Of a stretch of DNA of 64,000 nt, positions 17,692-25,431 are shown one piece after another. Both the position numbers and the translations under genes were made by a program. Below the pieces are notes generated by a model, which was given only the letters and a program-made list of their open reading frames with translations, searched no databases and was not told the DNA's origin. The stretch's first letter is position 1. Each line of letters starts with the position of its first letter. Origin of the DNA: Flagellimonas meridianipacifica (GTDB lineage: Bacteria > Bacteroidota > Bacteroidia > Flavobacteriales > Flavobacteriaceae); contig NZ_PVYX01000002.1 of NCBI RefSeq assembly GCF_003001695.1, positions 248,001 through 312,000 on the forward strand, written 5' to 3'.

Positions 17692-19065
17692 ATGAAATAT
17701 AGATTTAAACTAACCTCTGTTCTATTGTTCTTACTCGCAGCTTGTGCCGAGCCTACGGAACCAGAAATTCCCTGGGTGTCACTCTTCGATGGCGAAACCT
17801 TGAACGGATGGTCCCAAAAGGGAGGAACTGCAACGTATTCGATAAAGGATGGTAGTATTGTTGGGACTACGGTCCACGACTCACCCAATTCTTTTATGAC
17901 CACGGACAAAATGTATGATGATTTTATACTTGAATTGGAATTTAAGGTAGACCCTTCCATGAATTCGGGGATACAGATTAGAAGTAACAGTTTTTCATAC
18001 TATCGGGATGGAAGAGTACACGGATATCAAGTGGAAATAGACCCTTCCGAACGGGCTTGGAGCGCTGGAATCTATGACGAGGCTAGAAGAGGTTGGCTAA
18101 ATACGCTCGATGGAAATTTAGAAGCCCAACAAGCTTTCAAACAAAACGAATGGAACCATTATCGGATTCAAGCGATTGGAGATACTCTTCAAACTTGGAT
18201 TAATGGTGTACCTGCTTCCTATCTTATCGATGATAAGACTGCTAGTGGTTTCATCGCCCTCCAAGTACATAGTATTAAAAAAGAACAACCGCCGGGAACC
18301 GAAATTGCCTGGAGAAACATCAAGATTTTGACGGATAGTCTTCAAAAGTATGTCAAGAAATCACCTTTGAAACCCATCATCACCAGGAATCAATTGACCA
18401 TTGATGAGCAAAAAAAAGGATGGCAATTACTTTGGGATGGAAAGACTACCAAAGGATGGCGTGGGGCAAGGTTGGATAGCTTTCCCCAAAACGGCTGGGA
18501 AATAGAAAATGGCGAGCTTACCGTTTTGGCATCCGGAGGGGCGGAATCTGCTGCCGGGGGTGATATTGTCACCTTGAAAAAATATGGGGATTTTGAGCTT
18601 AAAGTTGATTTTAAATTGACCCCAGGTGCTAATAGTGGTATTAAATACTATGTTGATACTGACTTGAACAAAGGTCCCGGATCTTCGATAGGATTGGAAT
18701 ACCAGATTTTGGATGATAGATTACACCCCGATGCTAAACTGGGAAATCATGAAGGCAGCCGAACCTTAGCGTCACTTTACGATCTTATTCAAGCCAGTCC
18801 TCAAAAACCGGCCAATCCAATTGGTTCATGGAATACGGCTCGTATCCTTTCCCAAGAGGGTAAGGTGGAACACTGGCTTAATGGAGTAAAGGTGCTTGAG
18901 TATATTAGAAAAAGTGATGAGTACCGAAAGCTTGTAGCGGAGAGCAAATACGAAACTTGGCGCAACTTTGGAGAAGCGGATACAGGGCACATCCTCTTAC
19001 AAGATCATGGTGATCGCGTAAGTTTCAAGAATATAAAAATCAGACCAATAGTCAAAAACCAATAG
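17692..19065 (+). CDS. Lipoprotein with two DUF1080 (3-keto-disaccharide hydrolase) domains
   Basis: About 457 residues. Lipobox LLAAC at the end of MKYRFKLTSVLLFLLAAC. Two concanavalin-like DUF1080 domains (PF06439, now called 3-keto-disaccharide hydrolase) follow. The first begins WVSLFDGETLNGW (about 30) and contains NSGIQIRSN and HGYQVEIDPS. The second begins WQLLWDGKTTKGWRG (about 245) and contains NSGIKYYVD and LEYQILDD. The start is ATG 17692 (17689 also possible) because of the signal. Members hydrolyse glycosides already oxidised at C3 by Gfo/Idh-type dehydrogenases. The next two genes are exactly such enzymes (2 and 14 bp away), which supports a 3-keto-glycoside step in the periplasm. 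Confidence 0.88.
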   Translation: MKYRFKLTSVLLFLLAACAEPTEPEIPWVSLFDGETLNGWSQKGGTATYSIKDGSIVGTTVHDSPNSFMTTDKMYDDFILELEFKVDPSMNSGIQIRSNSFSYYRDGRVHGYQVEIDPSERAWSAGIYDEARRGWLNTLDGNLEAQQAFKQNEWNHYRIQAIGDTLQTWINGVPASYLIDDKTASGFIALQVHSIKKEQPPGTEIAWRNIKILTDSLQKYVKKSPLKPIITRNQLTIDEQKKGWQLLWDGKTTKGWRGARLDSFPQNGWEIENGELTVLASGGAESAAGGDIVTLKKYGDFELKVDFKLTPGANSGIKYYVDTDLNKGPGSSIGLEYQILDDRLHPDAKLGNHEGSRTLASLYDLIQASPQKPANPIGSWNTARILSQEGKVEHWLNGVKVLEYIRKSDEYRKLVAESKYETWRNFGEADTGHILLQDHGDRVSFKNIKIRPIVKNQ

Positions 19066-19067
19066 CG

Positions 19068-20399
19068 ATGACATCTAGAAGGGATTTTATAAAAAAAACC
19101 ACGGCAGGTACTGCTGCCGTTACTTTTGGGGGTATGGTACTTCCAAACTTTGCCAACGCAAGGGTTATTGGGGCTAATGATCATATCAATTGCGCGGTTA
19201 TCGGTGTACGTAGTAGGGCCAAGGCGCATGTGTTGGCTATTCAACAGGACCCGAACGCGAAGATTCTTTACAATTGCGATGTAGACGACACCATTATTTT
19301 GGAACATAATGATTGGTGTAAGAAAAATATAGGGTATGTTCCCAAAGTGGAAAAGGATTTCAGAAAGATTTTAGAAGATAAAGATGTGGATGCGGTTTTT
19401 ATAGCTACTCCGGAACATTGGCATGCCCCTATGGCCATAATGGCACTTCAAGCTGGGAAGCATGTCTACGTTGAGAAACCTTGTAGCCATAATCCATACG
19501 AGAACCAATTGTTGGTTTCAGCACAAAATCGATACGGTCTAAAGGTGCAAATGGGCAACCAACAGCGTTCCGCTCGTACTTCGATTTCTGCTGTTTCCGA
19601 CATAAAAAAGGGAATCATTGGGGAAGTATACAAAGGCGAAGCGTATTATTCCAACAATCGAGGTAGCATCGGAAAAGGTCAAAAGTTAGTGGCGCCACCT
19701 ACATTGGATTGGGAGTTGTGGCAAGGTCCCGCGCCAAGGGAGGATTATCGGAATAATTTACACCCCTATAATTGGCATTGGTTTCGTAGTTGGGGAACAG
19801 GTGAAATACATAATAACGGTACACATGAAATCGATATTTGCCGATGGGCATTAGGAGTGGACCTTCCAGAAACCGTTACGTCCTTTGGAGGAAAATATAC
19901 CTACGATGACGATTGGGAGTTTGTGGACAATCAACAGGTGACTTATACCTTTCCAGGAAACAAATTCCTAACTTGGACAGGTCATAGTCGTGGTACAATG
20001 AAACCGGAACGTCCGGGCAGAGGTGCCACAGTTTATGGTAGCAAAGGTAGCATAGAGCTCAGCAGGGATTCCTACAAGGTTTACGATCTTGGAGGAAATC
20101 CGATAAAGATTGAGTCCGAAAATTCACAACAGAGCGCCTCAACGGATACTACAGGTATCGGTGGGCTCGATGTGGATCATGTTCGCAACTTTTTCAATGC
20201 TATCCGAAAAGATGAATCCTTGAATTCCGATATCAATGATGCCAGTATTTCCACAATGCTCTGTCATTTAGGAAATATGGCGCAGGACGCAGGGGAAACG
20301 TTAAAAATAGATCTGAAAACTGGTGAAGTTTTAAATAATAAAAAGGTGATGCAAAGTTGGAAGCGGGAATATGAAAATGGTTGGGAACCTAAATTATAG
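19068..20399 (+). CDS. Tat-exported Gfo/Idh/MocA-family oxidoreductase
   Basis: A 443-residue NAD(P)-dependent sugar oxidoreductase. The N-terminus has a twin-arginine motif (SRRDFIKKTTAGTAAVTFGG). The Rossmann core is CAVIGVRSRAKAHV, a slightly unusual GxGxxG with R/S substitutions. The catalytic VEKPCSHNPYE (EKP motif) and GTHEIDICRWALG are visible. Tat export implies that it folds with tightly bound NAD(P), as in glucose-fructose oxidoreductase. With the DUF1080 hydrolase it could oxidise or reduce C3 of a glycoside. Last of the exported group: the C-terminus WKREYENGWEPKL is intact. The stop is 14 bp before the next start. Confidence 0.9.
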   Translation: MTSRRDFIKKTTAGTAAVTFGGMVLPNFANARVIGANDHINCAVIGVRSRAKAHVLAIQQDPNAKILYNCDVDDTIILEHNDWCKKNIGYVPKVEKDFRKILEDKDVDAVFIATPEHWHAPMAIMALQAGKHVYVEKPCSHNPYENQLLVSAQNRYGLKVQMGNQQRSARTSISAVSDIKKGIIGEVYKGEAYYSNNRGSIGKGQKLVAPPTLDWELWQGPAPREDYRNNLHPYNWHWFRSWGTGEIHNNGTHEIDICRWALGVDLPETVTSFGGKYTYDDDWEFVDNQQVTYTFPGNKFLTWTGHSRGTMKPERPGRGATVYGSKGSIELSRDSYKVYDLGGNPIKIESENSQQSASTDTTGIGGLDVDHVRNFFNAIRKDESLNSDINDASISTMLCHLGNMAQDAGETLKIDLKTGEVLNNKKVMQSWKREYENGWEPKL

Positions 20400-20413
20400 G
20401 AAGGTAAGCGTTG

Positions 20414-21604
20414 ATGAAAAGACGGGATTTTATAACAAAAACGGGGCTAGCAGCATCTACAGTGGTCTGTGCTACTTCTGTTTTCAGTATGGGCAATATA
20501 CATAGTGCCAACGATACAATCAATATTGGTGTAATTGGCACTGGTGATCGCGGAGGTGGCCTTATTCCGATTTTGAACGAAATTCCAAAGCTTAGGGTTA
20601 CGGCTTGCTGCGATACTATTCCGTTCCGTCTACGGCAAGGTTTGTCGCTATCCAAAAGAAAGACAGAAGGTTACGAGGACTACCGAAAACTACTGGATAA
20701 TAAACAGATAGATGCGGTTTTAATTGCAACACCGTTTAGCACCCATGCTCGAATAGCGATGGATGCCGTGGATGCGGGAAAACATGTGTATTGCGAAAAG
20801 ACCATGGGAAAAGGGTACGGAGCAACACAGAACTTGGTCGCAAAAGTGCAAACCTCCAATGTGATTTTTCAAACAGGCCATCAGTATCACAGTTCGCGTT
20901 TGTACAACCATGTGGTGAACGAGACAAGACAAGGTAGAATCGGAAAGATTACCGCTATCGAATGTCAATGGAATCGAAATGGAAACTGGCGTAGGCCTGT
21001 ACCTGACCCAAAGTGGGAACGGATGATCAACTGGCGTATGTATCGGGAATTTTCCGGTGGATTGCTGGCAGAACTTTGTTCCCATCAGCTGGACTTTGCG
21101 AACTGGGTTTTGGAAGACAAGCCGGAGAAGGTTATGGGCATCGGAGGCGTGGATTACTGGAAAGACGGACGAGAGACCTACGATAATATCCACTTAATAT
21201 ACAGCTATCCCAAAGGGGTAAAGGCAACTTTTACCTGTTTAACCAGTAACGCCATGGGCGATTATAAAATACGGGTGATGGGAGACAAGGGAAGCTTTAC
21301 CTTGGACTACACTAAGGCATGGTATCATCCAGAGACCTATGAAGAAAAGGAGTTAGGAGAAGTCGATGGGGTTTCAGGTGCTACGCTTAATTGGGAACAA
21401 GGCAAGGGGATTCCAGTAGAGTTGGAACACCAAAGTCCAAGTACTCAGGCATTGATGGATTTTAGGGATAGCATCCATAGTAATACACAACCCATTTCAA
21501 ATGTCCATAGTGGAGCTGTTGCATCCGTATGTGTTCAAATGGGGTTGGATGCTATGTATGAACAACGCATTGTGCATTGGAATTCCAATGCATTACCTAG
21601 ATAA
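20414..21604 (+). CDS. Tat-exported Gfo/Idh/MocA-family oxidoreductase (second copy)
   Basis: About 396 residues. Twin-arginine signal MKRRDFITKTGLAASTVVCA. Nucleotide-binding IGVIGTGDRGGG. The expected EKP motif is CEKTMGKGYG (Lys present, Pro replaced by Thr). Sugar-site region: GGLLAELCSHQLDFANWVL. The ATG at 20414 is used rather than the TTG just before it. Only about family-level similarity to the preceding gene, so the two probably catalyse different steps, for instance oxidation and re-reduction in a 3-keto pathway. It is convergent with the exporter at 21613. Confidence 0.88.
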   Translation: MKRRDFITKTGLAASTVVCATSVFSMGNIHSANDTINIGVIGTGDRGGGLIPILNEIPKLRVTACCDTIPFRLRQGLSLSKRKTEGYEDYRKLLDNKQIDAVLIATPFSTHARIAMDAVDAGKHVYCEKTMGKGYGATQNLVAKVQTSNVIFQTGHQYHSSRLYNHVVNETRQGRIGKITAIECQWNRNGNWRRPVPDPKWERMINWRMYREFSGGLLAELCSHQLDFANWVLEDKPEKVMGIGGVDYWKDGRETYDNIHLIYSYPKGVKATFTCLTSNAMGDYKIRVMGDKGSFTLDYTKAWYHPETYEEKELGEVDGVSGATLNWEQGKGIPVELEHQSPSTQALMDFRDSIHSNTQPISNVHSGAVASVCVQMGLDAMYEQRIVHWNSNALPR

Positions 21605-21612
21605 TCGGCATC

Positions 21613-22446
21613 TCACAATAGCCCAAATACCATTTTAAGGCATAAGGCGCCCATGACCATACCGAATACAATCCGCAGACTGTTTGCGGAGGCTTTTTGT
21701 GCAACTTTCACACCAAGTGGTGCCCCAAATAAAATCCCAAGAGATATCGGAGCAACCAAGCTCAAAGAGATATACCCAAATTGATTGGGAAGAATAACAT
21801 CAATCACCGTTGTAGAAAAGACATTGAGATAGCTTAAGCTCACTGCAGTGGCCAGTAGTGTGATAACTCCGATGGATATAGAACTTGCTTTTCTAATTGC
21901 CATTTTGAACAGGTCTGCTAAGGCCGGTATAACAATAATACCACCACCAAAACCAGACATTGCAGTGGTGGCACCTGTAAGGATTCCAACAGCGGCAAAG
22001 GCACTTTTCGGTTTAGAGGACTTAGTTTTCTCATACGATTCCGAACCGATATTCCGATAAAAAAGAAAACGAATGGAAACCAATAGCACCAAGAAAGCGA
22101 AGAGTATATCAAAATACAGTTTATTGTACCATTGCGCGTTTTTCACCACTTCCGACAAACAAAAGCCTACTAAGGCTGCTGGAACACCAATCCAAAGGGT
22201 TTCTTTATAATGAAAGTTTCGAATTCTTAATTGACGGTAACTTACAAAGAGCCCGTTGAATACAGTAATGGCCAATGAGTGCGCAATAATGAATTTTACT
22301 GCTTCCTGTGATTCAATAGCGTATTTCATAAAAAGCATATCGAATGCTGGTATAAGTATTACATTTCCGCCTGTGCCCAACAATCCGGAGTAAAAACCGG
22401 TGGCCATACCCAGAAGAACCAGTAACAAAAGAAGCTCTAAACTCAT
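21613..22446 (-). CDS. TauE/SafE-family sulfite/organosulfonate exporter
   Basis: A 277-residue polytopic membrane protein with about eight hydrophobic helices. It has the duplicated family signatures GxxSGLLGTGGNVILIPAF (N-terminal half) and ATTAMSGFGGGIIVIPAL (C-terminal half), joined by a basic loop (YEKTKSSKPKS). TauE/SafE proteins move sulfite, sulfoacetate or related anions across the inner membrane. Placed between oxidoreductases and a LacI regulator, near a sulfatase, it may dispose of sulfur oxyanions released from a sulfated glycan. That link is inferred from context only. Confidence 0.88.
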   Translation of the reverse strand: MSLELLLLLVLLGMATGFYSGLLGTGGNVILIPAFDMLFMKYAIESQEAVKFIIAHSLAITVFNGLFVSYRQLRIRNFHYKETLWIGVPAALVGFCLSEVVKNAQWYNKLYFDILFAFLVLLVSIRFLFYRNIGSESYEKTKSSKPKSAFAAVGILTGATTAMSGFGGGIIVIPALADLFKMAIRKASSISIGVITLLATAVSLSYLNVFSTTVIDVILPNQFGYISLSLVAPISLGILFGAPLGVKVAQKASANSLRIVFGMVMGALCLKMVFGLL

Positions 22447-22627
22447 ATAAGAAACTGTTTATTTACTGCCTTGTTTTCGGGTGAAGGACGGTTGAGGTAG
22501 TCTATTGTAGAGTAGTTTGCAGTATTTTCATGATGAGGGATTCTGGTAAAATCATTGGTCAGTGAAAAGTCCCGAGTGACAAAGTTTTTCATGAAGTTTC
22601 TTTCTCTGGCTTTGCTTGGCACAAAAA

Positions 22628-23653
22628 TCAATCATTTCTAAGTGAGGAGGCTCTTACGATTAATTCTGGTTGTAAAACCGTTTTTTTTGGATGGGGTTTT
22701 TTATTAGGGTGTTCCAACGCATCGAAAAAAAGCTGTGCGGCTACATGGCCCATTTCCATAGGAAATTGTTTGATGGAAGTCAATGGTGGGTCTGTCAAGT
22801 CTGTAAATTGTTCGTTACTAAAACCTACTACGCCTACATCCTCGGGAATACGTACTCCTTTTTTCTTAAGGACTTGCATAGCACCCGCAGCGGCATAGTC
22901 ACTGGAAGAAAAAATAGCATCGAACGCTATGCCTTGTTCAAGTATTTTAGTAATCCCTTGAATCCCGTCCTCTAACTGCATATCCCCTCGACTTACCAAG
23001 TCTTCATCAAATGGAATACCATAATCGCTGAGTGCTTGTCTATGGCCACTGAACCTCTTTTTGTATATGTTTACTGCGTTTACCGTTGTAAAATGGACTA
23101 TTTTACGATATCCTTGCTTAATAAGGTGTTCAGTAGCCATGTATCCTCCAAGGTAGTCATCGATAATCACTTGGTTGGTTAGCAGGTCGTCCGTGGTCCT
23201 GTCAAAAAGAACTAAGGGAACACCTTTGTCAATCACATTTTGGTAATGTTCCAAATCTCTGGTGTTCTTTCCCAAAGAAGCTATTATCCCATCCACCCTT
23301 GCATGAAGTAGGGCGTTAATGGTGGAGACTTCATGTTTTACAATCTCATTGGATTGACTAACCACCACGCGGTAATTCAAACCGTAAGCTACCTCCTCAA
23401 TGCCGCGAATAACGGCTGAGAAGAAAGTCCTGTCAATTATGGGTACCACAACACCTATAAGTTGGCTTTTCCCACTTCTTAGGGCTGAGGCAATATGATT
23501 GGGTTGATAATCTAGCTCATTGGCCTTATCCGTAACGGCCTTTTTAGTAGCCTTACTGATTCTTGGATCATTTTTTAGTGCCCGCGAAACAGTGGAAGCC
23601 GTGATATTAAGTTTCTTAGCAATATCATGGATGGTTGCTTTTTTAGACTTCAT
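22628..23653 (-). CDS. LacI-family transcriptional regulator
   Basis: A 341-residue LacI/GalR protein. The helix-turn-helix is TIHDIAKKLNITASTVSRAL (residues 7-26), followed by the hinge helix (NHIASALRSGKSQLIGVVVP). A periplasmic-binding-protein-like ligand domain then contains DGIIASLG, VLFDR, VIIDDYLGGYMATEHLI, DAIFSSSDYAAAGAMQVL and VGVVGFSNEQFTDLTDPPLTSI. Such regulators bind a sugar or sugar acid and leave their palindromic operator. Three candidate operators lie at 6848, 23749 and 23864; the two in its own upstream region suggest autoregulation and control of the divergent GH28 operon. Confidence 0.93.
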   Translation of the reverse strand: MKSKKATIHDIAKKLNITASTVSRALKNDPRISKATKKAVTDKANELDYQPNHIASALRSGKSQLIGVVVPIIDRTFFSAVIRGIEEVAYGLNYRVVVSQSNEIVKHEVSTINALLHARVDGIIASLGKNTRDLEHYQNVIDKGVPLVLFDRTTDDLLTNQVIIDDYLGGYMATEHLIKQGYRKIVHFTTVNAVNIYKKRFSGHRQALSDYGIPFDEDLVSRGDMQLEDGIQGITKILEQGIAFDAIFSSSDYAAAGAMQVLKKKGVRIPEDVGVVGFSNEQFTDLTDPPLTSIKQFPMEMGHVAAQLFFDALEHPNKKPHPKKTVLQPELIVRASSLRND

Positions 23654-23748
23654 GGATGTTTGGGAAAAAAATTAAACGTAACAGATGAGGGTGTTTCAAT
23701 TTACTTTGCTTTTACCGAAAATGGTCGAATTAAATGTATGAATTTTAA

Positions 23749-23762
23749 TGTAATCGATTGCA
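23749..23762. promoter_or_regulatory. LacI-family operator, one mismatch
   Basis: TGTAATCGATTGCA differs at one base (T instead of C at position 3) from the perfect palindrome at 6848. It lies 96 bp upstream of the lacI-type ATG, and read leftwards it follows a TTACTTTG box. It fits autoregulation, and it is 102 bp from the second site, which would allow looping by a LacI tetramer or two dimers. Confidence 0.65.
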
Positions 23763-23856
23763 TAATGTCAAAGTAAACCCTAAAATGGCCAAAGAAGTCG
23801 TAAAATAAATAAATTACATTCAATACATTTGTTTTTTTGCCGATGGATAATTGTCA

Positions 23857-23863
23857 TAATTTG
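23857..23863 (+). promoter_or_regulatory. Possible -7 box of the GH28 operon
   Basis: TAATTTG at 23857-23863 resembles the Bacteroidota TAnnTTTG element with one base fewer. A TTTG at 23836-23839 could serve as the -33 element. It abuts the operator at 23864, the same arrangement as at the sigma-factor promoter. Confidence 0.4.
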
Positions 23864-23877
23864 CGCAATCGATTGCA
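23864..23877. promoter_or_regulatory. LacI-family operator at the GH28 operon
   Basis: CGCAATCGATTGCA contains the perfect 12-bp palindrome GCAATCGATTGC. It lies directly after the presumed -7 box and about 105 bp before the GH28 ATG at 23982, so binding would block the start of transcription. The rest of the 23654-23981 gap contains only the other operator and presumed promoters. Confidence 0.7.
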
Positions 23878-23981
23878 TAAACTTGGATGAAGATTTTAAC
23901 ACTATACCTGAGGAATGCCGAAAGTTATAAAACCTATTTGGGCAGCGTTATTTTAACTAATAGAGAATCAAAAATAAAAGC

Positions 23982-25430
23982 ATGGAAAAAGTCTATGAAT
24001 TTGCAAACAGAAATCGATTTCATCGAAGTCTATTTAAGGTAAGTACCTTTGGTTTATGTGTGTTTTACCTCTTCCTAGGCAGTTGTGGACCTAAATTGAA
24101 GAAAACTGATTTTGAGACCACTATTGAACAACATTTGGATTCCGCATGGAACGTAACCATGCCCAAAATATTGAAGAATATATTTCCTCCTAGCTTCAAA
24201 ACTGATACAGTCATCGTTACGAATGGTAATCGATTCGTTGAGCGTCTAAATGATAGCATCGTAATTCTTTCCAAAAGAGGTGGAGGTGTTGTGCACATCC
24301 CAGAAGGTGTTTACAAAGTGAAAGGACCTGTCTTACTTGATTCCAATATCAATCTTAATCTCGCAGAAGGCGTAGAGCTGATTTTTTCGAACAATCCAGA
24401 TGACTACCTTCCTGAGGTCAAGGCCCGCTGGGAAGGTACTTTTGCCATGAACTATTCTCCTTTGATTTATGCTATGGGCAAGACTAACATCGCTATCACT
24501 GGAAAGGGGGAAATCAATGGAAACTGCCAGGACACTTGGGGGCAATGGAAACCCAAACAAAATCCTGATAAAAAGACTATAAGACAATACGGCAATGATA
24601 AGGTACCACTTTCCGAAAGGATTTTTGGTGATGGCCACTATCTGAGACCGACGGGCATTGAGTTTATTGAGTGCAAGAATATTTTGCTTGAGGATTTCAC
24701 CATTCATCATACCCCGTTCTGGACTATTCATCCTGTGCTTTCAGAAAATATAACTGCGCGCAGGCTCAACATCCAAATGGGCGTCCGTAATGATGATGGC
24801 ATCGACCCGGAACACTGCAAGAACGTACTTATTGAAAAGTGCACGATTAACACCTGGGATGATTGCATAGCCATCAAAGCGGGCAGGGACCAAGATGGAT
24901 GGGACTATCCACCCTCAGAAAACATCATAATACGTGATAATGATTTTACAAACGTAGTAGGTAGTGGATTCTGCATTGGATCGGAAATGAGTGGTGGGGT
25001 CCGCAACGTGTTTGTAGAGAACAACACATTGCGCGGTAGCGAAAAACATGCGTTTCAGTTTAAGAGCAACCCTGATAGGGGCGGTTTTATCGAGCAGGTC
25101 TACATGCGAAATATGAAGGTTATGGCCCCTGTATCTTATGGTTTTGAGTTTACCACTGACTATGCAGGTTGGCGTGGCAATGAACATTTTGTGAAATACA
25201 ACGATTTTTATTTTCAAAATATCGAAATGGAAGCAGCTACAAAGATTTCAATTAAAATAAACGGTAGGGAAGAAGAAAACATCCACAGGGTATTCATGGA
25301 AAACATTACCATAAAGAAATCTCTTGCGCCCATGATTGCGAATCATGTTGAGGATTTAGTGCTGAAAAACGTATCAATCAACGGAAAAACCATAACCAAA
25401 AAAGACGTCACTACTGAAAAACAAAAATAG
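23982..25430 (+). CDS. GH28-like right-handed beta-helix lipoprotein with altered substrate-binding residues
   Basis: A 482-residue lipoprotein (lipobox FLGSC35). Its parallel beta-helix has GH28 (polygalacturonase) landmarks. Compared with canonical enzymes, the catalytic aspartates are present: N270-D-D272 (NDDGID) and D293/D294 (WDDCIAIKAG). The conserved His of the GHG motif is Ser (VGSGFCIGSE, S328). Arg of the RIK motif is Gln (FQFK, Q359), while its Lys is kept (K361). Since His and Arg contact the galacturonate, hydrolysis of a different linkage or sugar is likely. It is the first gene of the operator-controlled operon (GH28, enolase, sulfatase, unknown alpha/alpha protein) and is presumably anchored in the outer membrane. 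Confidence 0.85.
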   Translation: MEKVYEFANRNRFHRSLFKVSTFGLCVFYLFLGSCGPKLKKTDFETTIEQHLDSAWNVTMPKILKNIFPPSFKTDTVIVTNGNRFVERLNDSIVILSKRGGGVVHIPEGVYKVKGPVLLDSNINLNLAEGVELIFSNNPDDYLPEVKARWEGTFAMNYSPLIYAMGKTNIAITGKGEINGNCQDTWGQWKPKQNPDKKTIRQYGNDKVPLSERIFGDGHYLRPTGIEFIECKNILLEDFTIHHTPFWTIHPVLSENITARRLNIQMGVRNDDGIDPEHCKNVLIEKCTINTWDDCIAIKAGRDQDGWDYPPSENIIIRDNDFTNVVGSGFCIGSEMSGGVRNVFVENNTLRGSEKHAFQFKSNPDRGGFIEQVYMRNMKVMAPVSYGFEFTTDYAGWRGNEHFVKYNDFYFQNIEMEAATKISIKINGREEENIHRVFMENITIKKSLAPMIANHVEDLVLKNVSINGKTITKKDVTTEKQK

Positions 25431-25431
25431 C

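Noticed and set aside
20720..21193. 157-codon leftward open frame inside the second Gfo/Idh gene
   Set aside because: Antisense to a strongly supported enzyme; the product is Cys/His-rich without a domain.
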